DNA of 37,217 bases from Candidatus Staskawiczbacteria bacterium (GCA_023245145.1 JAHFKW010000004.1:1-37217); one strand, 5' to 3'; counted from the first letter of the stretch, positions 28,610-37,131 are shown. The notes: generated from the letters alone by a model not told the origin. Translations and numbers: made by a program.

Positions 28610-29833
28610 TTATTCGTAACGCAATGCCTCAATGGGATTTAATTTGGCTGCCCTTCGTGCAGGATAGTAGCCGAAAATAATTCCTATTACTGCGCTTACG
28701 CCGAATGCTAATACTATTGATAATAATGAAACTTTCGTTGGGATTCCTGCCAATTTTGAAACGCCAAAAGAAATGAGCCAGCCCAATATAATCCCTACGG
28801 CCCCACCTAAAAAGGTAAGCATGAATGATTCGGCTAAGAACTGCCAACTAATATCTTTTTTGGTAGCCCCAATGGCTTTTCTTAATCCGATTTCTCGAGT
28901 TCGCTCTGTCACTGTCGTTAGCATCATATTCATAATACCAATACCCCCAACTACTAATGAAATACCAGCCACCGATGCAAGCAGGATAGTAAATATATTA
29001 GTTACCGAAGATGCGGTTGCAATAATGTCTTGCTGGTTTAATACCTGAAAATCAGCTTGCGCTGGGTCACCAATATTGTGCCTTTTCAGTAATACATTGG
29101 TTATCTGACTTTGTACTTGAACCATATCGTTCTGGCTAGTTGCTTCAACACTGATAGTGCTTACTCCATTATTTCCGGCTAAAAACTTTTGGGCGACGGA
29201 TATAGGAATATAAATTACATCATCCTGATTACCAAAACCAGTTCCGCCTTTAGATTTGGTAACTCCTATCACCTTAAAATTAATATTATTAATACGAATA
29301 CTTTCGCCAATAGGACTTGTGCCTACTCCAAAAAGATCATCTCTAGTGGTAGGACCAAGCACCGCTACTTTTGAAAGTTGCTGGACATTCTGATCAGTAA
29401 TAAATGAACCCGTATCAACCTCGACATTTCTAACTTCTGGATACGATTCATTAGTTCCGGTAATTTGCGTATTGGTATTAGTGCCTCTTGCCGTAACTTG
29501 GTAGCGACGTGATGTTTCGGGAGCTATAGCCTTGGCGCCAGTAACTTCTTTTTGTAGAGCATCAGCGTCTTCTTGCGTCAATGTTTGTGCTGATCCCCTT
29601 CCTGTGCTGATCTGAGTTCCTACTCCACGAGCAAAACCAGGCATTACCAATATTAAATTAGAGCCAATTGACTGAATACTGGATTCAATAGAACCTTGTG
29701 CCCCCTGACCGATAGAAATCATCGCAATCACCGAAGCAATGCCAATAATAATCCCGAGCATCGTAAGCCCGGAACGCATTTTATTTACCGTCAAAGCTGA
29801 AACTGTTTCTTCAAAAAGGTCTGTAATATTCAT
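28610..29833 (-). CDS. MacB-like ABC transporter permease
   Basis: This 407-aa protein has the MacB/FtsX layout: N-terminal membrane segment within [28 protein letters not shown] (20-47), a large extracytoplasmic MacB_PCD domain (about 48-270), then three membrane segments ending in the FtsX domain ([60 protein letters not shown]) with the [15 protein letters not shown] motif. The final [17 protein letters not shown] is diagnostic. It overlaps the ATPase gene by 4 bp. Together with the ATPase and the adaptor it forms a MacAB-type mechanotransmission exporter of peptides, lipids or drugs; no outer-membrane partner is expected in a monoderm-like cell. Confidence 0.95.
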   Translation of the reverse strand: MNITDLFEETVSALTVNKMRSGLTMLGIIIGIASVIAMISIGQGAQGSIESSIQSIGSNLILVMPGFARGVGTQISTGRGSAQTLTQEDADALQKEVTGAKAIAPETSRRYQVTARGTNTNTQITGTNESYPEVRNVEVDTGSFITDQNVQQLSKVAVLGPTTRDDLFGVGTSPIGESIRINNINFKVIGVTKSKGGTGFGNQDDVIYIPISVAQKFLAGNNGVSTISVEATSQNDMVQVQSQITNVLLKRHNIGDPAQADFQVLNQQDIIATASSVTNIFTILLASVAGISLVVGGIGIMNMMLTTVTERTREIGLRKAIGATKKDISWQFLAESFMLTFLGGAVGIILGWLISFGVSKLAGIPTKVSLLSIVLAFGVSAVIGIIFGYYPARRAAKLNPIEALRYE

Positions 29834-30543
29834 TGGTTATGATTTTCAATTACTCGCCTTTTAATATTCTTCTCGTCTTTAATGATATCTCCGTCTTTAA
29901 TATGGATGATCCGGTCGGCATGCTCGGCCACATAGAGCTCGTGGGTAATGAGAATAATAGTGCATTTTTTCTCTTCATTTAATTTCTGGAATGTTCCCAA
30001 AACAATTTCTCCCGTTTTGGAATCAAGGTTGCCCGTTGGTTCGTCAGCAAGAATGAGCGACGGATTGTTTACTAAGGCCCGAGCAATGGCCACTCTTTGC
30101 ATTTGCCCTCCCGAAAGCTGATTTGAATGATGATGCCAACGATCATCGGGCATCCCTGCGGCAATTAACGCTTCTATGGCCTTTTCTTCTCTGGTTTGTT
30201 TTGAAACCCCCGCATACATTAAGGGCAGCATGACATTTCTTAAAACTGTCGCCCTGGGCAATAAGTTATACGACTGAAAAACAAACCCAATTTTGTTTTT
30301 TCTCACAGCTGCTAATTCGTCATCGGATAACTTTGAAACATCTTTATTGTCTAAAAAATACGTTCCAGTAGTAGGTGTATCTAAAGCTCCCAAAATATGC
30401 ATGAGGGTTGATTTACCAGAACCAGAAGGACCCATAATGGCCACAAATTCCCCATCTTTTATATCAAAAGAAACTCCCTTTAACACTTTTGTTTCATGGT
30501 CGCCACTTGTATAAATTTTAACAATATCTTTGCATTCAATCAT
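29830..30543 (-). CDS. MacB-type ABC transporter ATP-binding protein
   Basis: I use the ATG at 30543 ([20 protein letters not shown]), where the LolD/MacB family begins. The frame is open to 30633, but those residues would overlap the adaptor gene and read as unrelated sequence. Seen: Walker [16 protein letters not shown]-loop [15 protein letters not shown], signature [15 protein letters not shown], Walker [16 protein letters not shown]-loop ITHE. It energises the permease encoded next. It starts 5 bp after the adaptor stop and overlaps the permease by 4 bp. Confidence 0.95.
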   Translation of the reverse strand: MIECKDIVKIYTSGDHETKVLKGVSFDIKDGEFVAIMGPSGSGKSTLMHILGALDTPTTGTYFLDNKDVSKLSDDELAAVRKNKIGFVFQSYNLLPRATVLRNVMLPLMYAGVSKQTREEKAIEALIAAGMPDDRWHHHSNQLSGGQMQRVAIARALVNNPSLILADEPTGNLDSKTGEIVLGTFQKLNEEKKCTIILITHELYVAEHADRIIHIKDGDIIKDEKNIKRRVIENHNQ

Positions 30544-30547
30544 GGTA

Positions 30548-32269
30548 TTATCTGCCAGTTGTTCTATTTCCTCCTCCACCAAAAGTACCCCCGCTTCCAC
30601 CACCTGTAATACCAGGAATTCTAATGCCGCCATTCTGTGTTTGCGTTGTAGTGGTTGCCGTACTCATAACAGTTTGAGTAATTACATTATCGCCTTCGTT
30701 AATTCCGCTGATAATTTCCGTATCGGTGTCATTTGAGATACCTACTTCTACTGTTTTTTGTTGGGGAATACCATCTTGCAATATTTGCACATATTTTTGA
30801 TTGCTAGAATTTTTTACAGCGGAATTAGGTACCATCAACACATTCTGTTTTACTTCGGTAATAACCGCCGCAGTAACCGACATGCCCGGTTTTACCTGAC
30901 TGCTTTGCGTATCAAACAGAATTTTTACATTGTAGTTAACTACTCCCTGCGTAACCGTTCCCAAGGTATCAATTTCAGCAACTTGGCCAACAATACTTAG
31001 ACCATCTATGGCATCAAATGTAAGTGTGGCTTTTTGTCCTACCTTGACCTTTGTTATATCTACTTCATTAAAAGGAATTTTAGTAATACTTTGGTTGGTA
31101 ATGAGGGTTATCGCTACCGCTCCCGAAGAAGCAGAATCTCCTTTGTTAAGTGCTACATTGGCAACTACTCCTGCGTATGGAGCATAGATATACGAATCGG
31201 CCAAAGTGGCTTTTGCATCGGCCAGCGAATTTTCGGCTTGTTGAATTGATAAATTCTGGGACCTGACTGACAAGTCCTGAGAATGCAAATCCAAATCGGA
31301 ATTAGCGATAGAGTCTTTAGCATTTTTAATAGTTGACTGCATTTGTAAAATATTAGAAAGAGCGACATTAGCTTTACCGGTATAGGTATTTAAACTAGCC
31401 AGATGCGTATCGGCAGTTGAGATGATATTCATTTGATATTTTGTAGTGAGATCTTTATAAAGTTGAATAAGGTTGTAGGCATCTTTAACACCATCAGCAA
31501 CCTCTTGAGTAGTATTGTAAGTCTCAGTTAACATCACCTCAATGGTTGCCGTATCAGAAGATCGAGTCATAGACTTATAGTCATCAAAATTTTTATCGTA
31601 ATCCACCTTTGCTTTAGTATAAGCATCACTAGCACTTTTTTTGTAAGCCTGAAGTCTGTCTACTTCTTGCCATGTAAAACCGTAAGCGCCGCTAGCATAG
31701 TAATCCATGTTCGGATTCCACTTGTTTATTTCGTTGCCATGCAACACATCATCCAGCCCCGTCATTACGTCGGGCAAATCTAAAAAAGCATTAGAAATCG
31801 TATTAAAACTATCTGTGTATGCTTTGGCAAGACTATCTTCGGCCTGCTGTTTATTTTGAGGGATGGTTATATTTCCGTTATCACTTAATTTCTCCAATGA
31901 AAGCTTGGCATTATCAAGAGAAATCTGGGCATTTCTGACTGCTTTTTGAGCATTAGTAGTGTCAAACGCCATAAGCAAAGTACCCACCCTTACTTGCTGG
32001 CTATTTTTAACTCCCACATACGTAACATTTTCTGAAACCTTGCTTTTTAAGTCTATCTGGTTTGAAGCCGAAACCTGCCCACTTCCCGAAATTGAAGATA
32101 CGATAGTTCCTTTTTCTACTGGGGCAGTTAGATAGCTAATTTTTCCAGAACCTGCGCTGAATGACTGGTACCACCAATATCCTCCTGCGACCAACACTAT
32201 AATTACTATGGCAGAAATGATTTTATGCGATATTAAGAATCTAGAAAATCTTTTAATTTTGTTGATCAT
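30548..32269 (-). CDS. HlyD/MacA-family periplasmic adaptor
   Basis: This 573-aa membrane fusion protein has a membrane anchor at 14-32 (HKIISAIVIIVLVAGGYWW), lipoyl-half motifs (GTIVSSISGSGQVSASNQIDLK), a long coiled-coil hairpin (about 95-360, much longer than in classic MacA), the second lipoyl half (IYAPYAGVVANVALNKGDSA), a beta-barrel (FNEVDITKVKVGQKATLTFD) and a membrane-proximal domain. The tail is Gly-rich (GGGSGGTFGGGGNRTTGR). It is the first gene of the exporter operon and links the ABC permease to an extracellular exit path. The divergent recombinase gene lies 193 bp upstream. Confidence 0.93.
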   Translation of the reverse strand: MINKIKRFSRFLISHKIISAIVIIVLVAGGYWWYQSFSAGSGKISYLTAPVEKGTIVSSISGSGQVSASNQIDLKSKVSENVTYVGVKNSQQVRVGTLLMAFDTTNAQKAVRNAQISLDNAKLSLEKLSDNGNITIPQNKQQAEDSLAKAYTDSFNTISNAFLDLPDVMTGLDDVLHGNEINKWNPNMDYYASGAYGFTWQEVDRLQAYKKSASDAYTKAKVDYDKNFDDYKSMTRSSDTATIEVMLTETYNTTQEVADGVKDAYNLIQLYKDLTTKYQMNIISTADTHLASLNTYTGKANVALSNILQMQSTIKNAKDSIANSDLDLHSQDLSVRSQNLSIQQAENSLADAKATLADSYIYAPYAGVVANVALNKGDSASSGAVAITLITNQSITKIPFNEVDITKVKVGQKATLTFDAIDGLSIVGQVAEIDTLGTVTQGVVNYNVKILFDTQSSQVKPGMSVTAAVITEVKQNVLMVPNSAVKNSSNQKYVQILQDGIPQQKTVEVGISNDTDTEIISGINEGDNVITQTVMSTATTTTQTQNGGIRIPGITGGGSGGTFGGGGNRTTGR

Positions 32270-32423
32270 AAGTAATAAAAAAACAATAATTATGGGTATT
32301 CATATTAATACAACAACAACCCTTAATTTATTTCATTAATCCGAGAAGCATTCTAATGAAAAGTTACCAACTGATGGGGTCTGGACTCCCTGGCGCCATT
32401 CTGTCATTCCTTGATGTAGAAAG

Positions 32424-32449
32424 GTCGAATATGAGCATATTAACCTAAA
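32424..32449 (+). promoter_or_regulatory. Leader motif shared with the methyltransferase gene
   Basis: GTCGAA (32424-32429), 7 bp, then ATATTAACCTAAA (32437-32449), 13 bp before the recombinase ATG. This is the second of only two copies I see; the other is at 19130-19157. It points to shared regulation of the recombinase and the methyltransferase-terminase cassette. Confidence 0.5.
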
Positions 32450-32462
32450 ACTACATAAAAAC

Positions 32463-33785
32463 ATGAATCAAGGAACAACGGCACAATTTAGAAATCCTCA
32501 GTCCCCTCCTATTGTAGCGGCTGAATTGAAATACTGCCTCTATGCTAGAAAAAGTACGGAGGCTGAAGATAAACAAGCTTTATCTATAGAATCGCAGGTA
32601 AAAGAAATGCTAGTACTTGCGGAACGAGAGCATTTGAATATTGTGGAAATAAAACGCGAAGCTCATTCTTCTAAAGAAGTTGGTCAACGACCAGTGTTCA
32701 ATCAGATGATTACGGAAGTCAGGGAAGGAAAATACAATGCGATACTAACTTGGGCGCCTGACAGGTTGAGCAGAAATGCCGGAGATTTGGGATCAGTAGT
32801 AGATTTAATAGATCAGAAACTGCTCGTGGAAATCAGAACTTACAGCCAAAAGTTTACCAATAACCCAAATGAAAAATTCTTACTTATGATTCTCGGGAGC
32901 CAAGCCAAACTGGAAAATGATAATAAGGCGGTCAACGTAAAACGCGGTCTTCGTACCCGATGTGAAATGGGATATCGCCCAGGAGTAGCGCCAACCGGCT
33001 ACCTTAACGAAAAGCATGTCGACAAAAAATGCCAAGCCAGATTAGATCCAAAAAGAGCACCGTTCATTAAACAGATGTTCGAAAAGGTGGCTAATGAACA
33101 GTGGTCTGGCAGGAAAGTATATAGATGGTTAATAGAAAATGATTTTAAGACTAAAACCGGAAAACCATTAGTACTGGCGAATATTTACCTGATATTACGA
33201 AATTCATACTACTATGGAGAATTTGAATTTCCTGTAGGAAGTGGAAATTGGTACACAGGAAAACATACTCCGATTATAGATAAAGTACTATTTGAAAAAG
33301 TACAAACGACGCTTAATGAAAAGTATGTGCCCAAAACTGAAAGTAAAGAATTCGCCTTCACTAAACTGATTAAGTGCGGATACTGCGGATCGGGGATATC
33401 GGCAGATGAGAAGTTCAAAAAGCTCAAAGACGGCGGAGTTAATCGACACGTCTACTACTTTTGCACCAAGGCCAGAAATATAGATTGCAAGAATGCACCA
33501 ATCAATGAACATGGCTTAATAGATGAGCTGATAGAACTGATGGATAAGATAAATTTAGATGAACTAGGTGTAAAAAATAGAATAGAACAAGAGATCGCAC
33601 GCTTCAATAAATTCAGAGTCGGTGTGTTGGGTCATAAAAAGGAAGCAGCTAACGATAGTGACGTGGACACTCGAAACTATGCAAAATACATTTTACGAGA
33701 AGGAACGCTTATTGAGAAACGAGAACTACTATTTTTTCTGAAAAGTAAATTAATACTGAAAGACAAGAAAATCACACTGGAGTAG
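32463..33785 (+). CDS. Large serine recombinase / integrase
   Basis: This 440-aa protein has the resolvase domain at 23-160 with catalytic Ser31 in YARKSTEAEDK and the DRLSRN motif; the Recombinase domain at about 170-270 (GYRPGVAPTGYLNEK, IYLILRNSYYYGEFEFP); the zinc beta-ribbon with CGYCGSG and two further Cys (YYFCTKARNIDCKNAP); then a coiled-coil-like C-terminus. It is on the short side for a phage serine integrase but in the range of those mobilising Patescibacteria and Gram-positive elements. Its position at the right end, 92 bp from a direct repeat copy, suggests it integrated the accessory block. Confidence 0.93.
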   Translation: MNQGTTAQFRNPQSPPIVAAELKYCLYARKSTEAEDKQALSIESQVKEMLVLAEREHLNIVEIKREAHSSKEVGQRPVFNQMITEVREGKYNAILTWAPDRLSRNAGDLGSVVDLIDQKLLVEIRTYSQKFTNNPNEKFLLMILGSQAKLENDNKAVNVKRGLRTRCEMGYRPGVAPTGYLNEKHVDKKCQARLDPKRAPFIKQMFEKVANEQWSGRKVYRWLIENDFKTKTGKPLVLANIYLILRNSYYYGEFEFPVGSGNWYTGKHTPIIDKVLFEKVQTTLNEKYVPKTESKEFAFTKLIKCGYCGSGISADEKFKKLKDGGVNRHVYYFCTKARNIDCKNAPINEHGLIDELIELMDKINLDELGVKNRIEQEIARFNKFRVGVLGHKKEAANDSDVDTRNYAKYILREGTLIEKRELLFFLKSKLILKDKKITLE

Positions 33786-33790
33786 CCAGC

Positions 33791-33830
33791 AGAACAAAAA
33801 ACCATCGAAATAATCGATGATTTTTGTTCT
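33791..33830 (+). terminator. Terminator of the recombinase gene
   Basis: AGAACAAAAA (33791-33800) pairs with TTTTTGTTCT (33821-33830); inner CATCGA pairs with TCGATG. It is a symmetric structure and may act in both directions. Confidence 0.88.
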
Positions 33831-33876
33831 GAATGCGGCGCTCGGCCGGTGTGCCATCAAAGGAAAAGTTCTCTAT

Positions 33877-33887
33877 GCGTCTCAGTC
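33877..33887. repeat. Putative right attachment-site core (direct repeat)
   Basis: This is the second copy of GCGTCTCAGTC, between the recombinase terminator and tRNA-Gln. Serine integrases normally sit beside their own attachment site, which makes this copy more credible than a random match. Confidence 0.4.
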
Positions 33888-33908
33888 ATTTGACTTAGCA
33901 TAGGGCTG

Positions 33909-33979
33909 CTGCGGGACTAGGATTCGAACCTAGATAAACAGATCCAGAATCTGTTGTCCTACCATTAGACGATCCCGCA
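33909..33979 (-). tRNA. trnQ: tRNA-Gln (anticodon CTG)
   Basis: Acceptor TGCGGGA/TCCCGCA with discriminator G, D stem GTCT/GGAC, anticodon stem ACAGA/TCTGT with loop TTCTGGA, T stem CTAGG/CCTAG with loop TTCGAAT. It is 71 nt; CCA is not encoded. U at position 1 is typical of bacterial tRNA-Gln. Confidence 0.95.
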
Positions 33980-33996
33980 ATAAAACGATCCCGCAA
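33970..33996. repeat. Tandem duplication at the tRNA-Gln 5' end
   Basis: CGATCCCGCAA occurs at 33970-33980 (inside the tRNA acceptor) and again at 33986-33996, 16 bp apart. It looks like a local tandem duplication. The second copy lies against the ftsX stop. Confidence 0.75.
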
Positions 33997-33998
33997 TT

Positions 33999-34913
33999 TT
34001 AGGCCTTCAAATATTTTCTTATCACAATAAAACTGGAAACGACGCCGAGGGCCACTCCCCCACCCAATTGGATTAAAATAATCAACAACATATTTTGCAA
34101 AAAATAAATAAATAAATTAAATCCGGGCATGATGATGGCCAATGTGGGCGCTAAGAAATAAGCTGTCAAACCCGCTATCAAAAAACAAATTACAAAAGAA
34201 ATAGCTCCAAACAATGCTCCCTCAATTACAAATGGCGCGCGGACAAACCAACTGGACGCCCCCACCAATCGCTGGGTGGCAATTTCATCTTTGGAGGCGT
34301 CAATGACTAACTTGATAGTATTAAACACTACTAAAATAACCACCAAGATAAGTAATATAGCCAATGCCAAACCAAATCGATTGACGATGGAGGTAATAGA
34401 GAAGACTTTTTCAATAGTATCCTTTTTCTGGGAAAAATCAATCTTTTCTATGAGATCGTTAAATTGAGGCTGGTTTAAAATATTGGCAATTTCCTGATAT
34501 TGAGCCGGGTCACCGCTGGTACGAATGTTTAACGCGGGTAAAAATGGATTATCCCCCACTTCAGTTAAAGCTTTGGATAAAACCGAATTGTCAGCGTGCT
34601 TTTCATTAAAAACTTTTAGCGCATCTTCTTTAGAAACATATTCAATACTTTTTATTGCCGGTGCATCTTTTATTAATTCATCTTTAACCTGCAAAATATT
34701 TTGCTCGAGGACATCGGATGTAAAATAAGCTGTGATGTCAATTTTTTCCTGAATGGTTTTAATCAGAAAAGTATTGACGCCATGCAGGAAAAATAATCCT
34801 GTCAAAAGCGAAATCGTAATCACTAACACAAAAATCGCCGCCACCGACATGCCTTTATTGCGATAAAAATCCATGAAAGCAAAATTAAAAACCCGTTTGA
34901 AGTTGGTTAACAT
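33999..34913 (-). CDS. ftsX: Cell-division protein FtsX
   Basis: This 304-aa permease-like protein activates peptidoglycan hydrolases with FtsE at the septum. Features: cytoplasmic start FKRVFNFAFMDFYRNKGMS, membrane segment 1 at about 23-45, an extracellular domain (50-160, ITAYFTSDVLEQNILQVKDE), then three membrane segments at about 185-207 (FGLALAILLILVVILVVFN), 230-255 and 270-300. The FtsX motif DEIATQRLVGASSWFVRAPF is present. It lies 17 bp after ftsE and is the last gene of the prfB-ftsE-ftsX cluster, an order common in Patescibacteria and Gram-positives. Confidence 0.95.
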   Translation of the reverse strand: MLTNFKRVFNFAFMDFYRNKGMSVAAIFVLVITISLLTGLFFLHGVNTFLIKTIQEKIDITAYFTSDVLEQNILQVKDELIKDAPAIKSIEYVSKEDALKVFNEKHADNSVLSKALTEVGDNPFLPALNIRTSGDPAQYQEIANILNQPQFNDLIEKIDFSQKKDTIEKVFSITSIVNRFGLALAILLILVVILVVFNTIKLVIDASKDEIATQRLVGASSWFVRAPFVIEGALFGAISFVICFLIAGLTAYFLAPTLAIIMPGFNLFIYFLQNMLLIILIQLGGGVALGVVSSFIVIRKYLKA

Positions 34914-34930
34914 AGTTGTGAAATTTCTAA

Positions 34931-35620
34931 TTAAATAAGAAACTTGCCCTTGGCTTCGTCCCTAATAATTTTACCATTTTCTATAGTAATAACACGTTTG
35001 CCCAGTTTATTAATCATTTCCCGATCATGGGTAGATAAAATCACTGTTTTTCCAGCCTTATTAATTTTTTCCAAAAGACTTAAGACTTCGTAGGCATTAT
35101 ACGGATCCAAATTTCCCGTGGGCTCGTCGGCAATAATCACGTCCGGATAGTTTACCAAAGCCCGCGCCACCGCCAAACGCTGTTGCTCACCACCGGAAAG
35201 TTGATCGGGAAAATTATTAGTTTTATCTTTTAAACCAATTACCTCCAATACTTTTGGCACTTCCTGCTCAATTTCTTCGTTGTCACGACCATTGACCTCC
35301 ATAATATATGCCACATTTTCAAACACCGTTTTAGTAGGCAATAATTTATAATCTTGGTAAATACCACCAATTCTGCGCCGAATTTTTTGCAGTTCCACCG
35401 AATCTATTTTGGCGATATCTTGTCCATTAAAAAAAACATGGCCAGTGGTTGGTGTTTCCAATCCCAAAATCATTCTTATCAGAGTCGTTTTCCCCGCGCC
35501 CGATTTTCCCACAATGGACACAAACTCTCCTTCCGCAATTTCAAAAGATACATCATCTAGAACTGTCACATCCGGCAGATAAATTTTAGTTACATTCTCA
35601 AATTTGATCATATTCTTCAA
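34931..35620 (-). CDS. ftsE: Cell-division ATP-binding protein FtsE
   Basis: This ABC ATPase (229 aa) powers FtsX. Walker A GKSGAGKTTLIRMILG, Q-loop IGGIYQDYKLLPTKTV, signature LSGGEQQRLAVARAL, Walker [15 protein letters not shown] and the H-loop STHD are all present. The best start could be the second Met (MIKFENVTKIY, 35611), where the family begins. It follows prfB by 3 bp. Confidence 0.95.
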   Translation of the reverse strand: MKNMIKFENVTKIYLPDVTVLDDVSFEIAEGEFVSIVGKSGAGKTTLIRMILGLETPTTGHVFFNGQDIAKIDSVELQKIRRRIGGIYQDYKLLPTKTVFENVAYIMEVNGRDNEEIEQEVPKVLEVIGLKDKTNNFPDQLSGGEQQRLAVARALVNYPDVIIADEPTGNLDPYNAYEVLSLLEKINKAGKTVILSTHDREMINKLGKRVITIENGKIIRDEAKGKFLI

Positions 35621-35644
35621 GTTTTAAGTTCCAAGTTTCAATTC
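35617..35644. repeat. Four heptamers at the prfB-ftsE junction
   Basis: TTCAAGT, TTTAAGT, TCCAAGT, TTCAATT: four 7-bp units. On the minus strand they encode the last prfB residues ELKLGT, its TAA stop, and the first codon(s) of ftsE. Same class as the arrays at 3693, 5741 and 11199. Confidence 0.85.
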
Positions 35645-36743
35645 CGCTTGGATAAATTCCTCTAAATCTCCTTCCAACACATCTTCGGCCTGGCTGGTTT
35701 CGTATTGGGTGCGCAAATCTTTGACCATTTTATACGGATGAAGCACATAACTTCTAATTTGGTTTCCCCAACTAGCGGAAAGTGTCCCCCCGCCCGCTGG
35801 CGAGGCTCGCCCAGCATCCTGGGCGTCTTTTATCTCTTTCAACTCTTTTTTGTGTTCTGATTCTTTGAGTACCAACAACTTTGAATACAAAATTTTCATG
35901 GCGTGCTCTTTATTTCTGCCCTGACTTCTTTCGGATTGACTAGCCACCGCAATGCCGGTTGGCAAATGAGTAATTCTAATAGCCGACTCAGTTTTGTTAA
36001 CATATTGCCCACCCGGCCCTGACGCTCGAAACGTATCCACTCTTAAATCTTCCGATTTTATTTCAAGTTCTGCAAATTCTTCAATTTCAGGCATAACTTC
36101 CACCAAAGCAAACGAGGTGTGACGCAACTTTTGAGCAGAAAAAGGTGACTGACGCACCAAGCGATGCACCCCGGCTTCTTTTTTTAAAAAACCATAGGCA
36201 TACGCGCCCTGCACCTCTAATGTCACAGACTTAGTACCAATTCTGCCATCCGGCCCGCCACCCTCACCAAAAGATTGATGTAAAACATGGTACTTCAATC
36301 CCCTTTTATCAAAATACTTTTGATACATTCTAAGCAACATCGTGGCCCAATCCTGTGCATCCACTCCACCCGCTCCGCTAAAAATTTCTATAATAGCATT
36401 ATGTTTATCGTATTTTCCTGACAGAAAAACTCTGAATTCTTCTTTGGATATATTTTTATCCAGTTTTTTGAGTGCAGTGTCATCCACTTGACCCAATTCG
36501 CTTAACTCTTTTACATCCTGTAATTCTTTTTTCAATCCTTCAATCGTTTCCAATTCTTCTTTTAAAGCGGATATATTTTGACTCACTTTTGCCGCCGTCT
36601 GATGATCGTCCCAAAAATCCGGGGCTTGTGTTTTTTCTTCCAGATCTTTTAATTGCTTTTCTTTGCCATCAACATCAAAGCCGGTCCACCAAATACTGGA
36701 CCTTTTGCTCAAGCTCTGCAATGCGCAAATTTACATCCGCCAT
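35624..36743 (-). CDS. prfB: Peptide chain release factor 2 with programmed +1 frameshift
   Basis: RF2 releases chains at UGA and UAA. The zero frame starts at the ATG 36743 (MADVNLRIAELEQKVQYLVD then RL) and meets TGA at 36675-36677 right after CTT; skipping one base (CTT-T-GAT) continues as DVDGKEKQLKDLEEK and so on to the end. This is the classical CTT-TGA shift site, with a GGTGG stretch upstream that can act as the internal Shine-Dalgarno. Seen in the main frame: SPF (recognition motif, in RQSPFSAQKLRHTSF), GGQ in ASGPGGQYVNKTESA, HLPTGIAVASQSERSQGRNK. An in-frame palindromic insert (AQDAGRASPAGGG) precedes SWGNQIRSYVLHPY. Confidence 0.92.
35788..35826. repeat. In-frame palindromic repeat inside prfB
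   Basis: GCTGG pairs with CCAGC and CGCCC with GGGCG in overlapping stems within a GC-rich stretch. It is translated as AQDAGRASPAGGGTLSA between the helix KKELKEIK and the conserved SWGNQIRSYV, where RF2 normally has only about six residues. Confidence 0.7.
36675..36689 (-). promoter_or_regulatory. RF2 autoregulatory frameshift site
   Basis: On the minus strand GACCGG-CTT-TGA-T, with GGTGG a few bases upstream. When RF2 is scarce, slow reading of TGA lets the ribosome slip +1 and complete RF2. Confidence 0.88.
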
Positions 36744-36791
36744 ACTTAGTGGAATTATTTTATAATTCATATTAACAGATTTTATAAAAAT

Positions 36792-36824
36792 AAAAAAGCG
36801 CCACACCCAGACCTGGGTTTGGCG
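36792..36824 (-). terminator. Terminator of the 81-aa gene
   Basis: CGCCACACCCAG (36799-36810) pairs with CTGGGTTTGGCG (36813-36824) with one G-T-type mismatch region; a T-run follows on the minus strand. Confidence 0.88.
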
Positions 36825-36839
36825 ACTTTTGTTGGTTGG

Positions 36840-37085
36840 TTAAGCCACAAGATATCCTTCAAAGAACTCGTTTTCACCCACCAGATACAGATCGAGTTGT
36901 ACGAGCACTGCTTCCGCTTGCCCAGTAAGCGGGGTTTCGTTCTCTCCAGTTTTTTTCGGCTCACAACGATTGAGGATTTGGGTAAGGAAACTGAATCCCT
37001 TGTCGATTTCTTCTTTCGTCAGAACCCGAAGAAACTTAAGTACGAAAGACTCCCACAGCCGCTTAACCTGCTCGAACGTTTGCAT
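36840..37085 (-). CDS. Small orphan protein of unknown function
   Basis: I use the ATG at 37085 because GAGGAG stands 7 bases before it; an earlier ATG at 37124 lacks a ribosome-binding site and overlaps the promoter. The 81-aa product begins MQTFEQVKRLWESFVLKFLR and is helical and charged, with FSFLTQILNRCEPKKTG in the middle and an acidic-hydrophobic end (AEAVLVQLDLYLVGENEFFE). No membrane segment or motif is recognised. It has its own terminator and an extended -10 element. It belongs to the same style of isolated small genes as those at 1.1, 9.2 and 16.1 kb. Confidence 0.65.
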   Translation of the reverse strand: MQTFEQVKRLWESFVLKFLRVLTKEEIDKGFSFLTQILNRCEPKKTGENETPLTGQAEAVLVQLDLYLVGENEFFEGYLVA

Positions 37086-37122
37086 GATGTGCTCCTCAAA
37101 AGAAGTGAAAAGGTCTAAATAC

Positions 37123-37131
37123 ACTATACCA
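37123..37131 (-). promoter_or_regulatory. Extended -10 element for the 81-aa gene
   Basis: On the minus strand TGGTATAGT (extended -10: TGN-TATAGT), about 38 bp before the start codon. No good -35 box is seen at the right distance. Confidence 0.4.

Noticed and set aside
33909-33996. tRNA-Gln as the integration site of the accessory block
   Set aside because: The duplicated part is the tRNA 5' end in tandem 16 bp away, not a 3'-end copy at the far side of the block; serine recombinases also rarely use tRNA genes.
36819-37118. 99-codon plus-strand frame opposite the 81-aa gene
   Set aside because: It starts within the terminator hairpin, has no SD, and the minus frame has SD, an extended -10 and a terminator.
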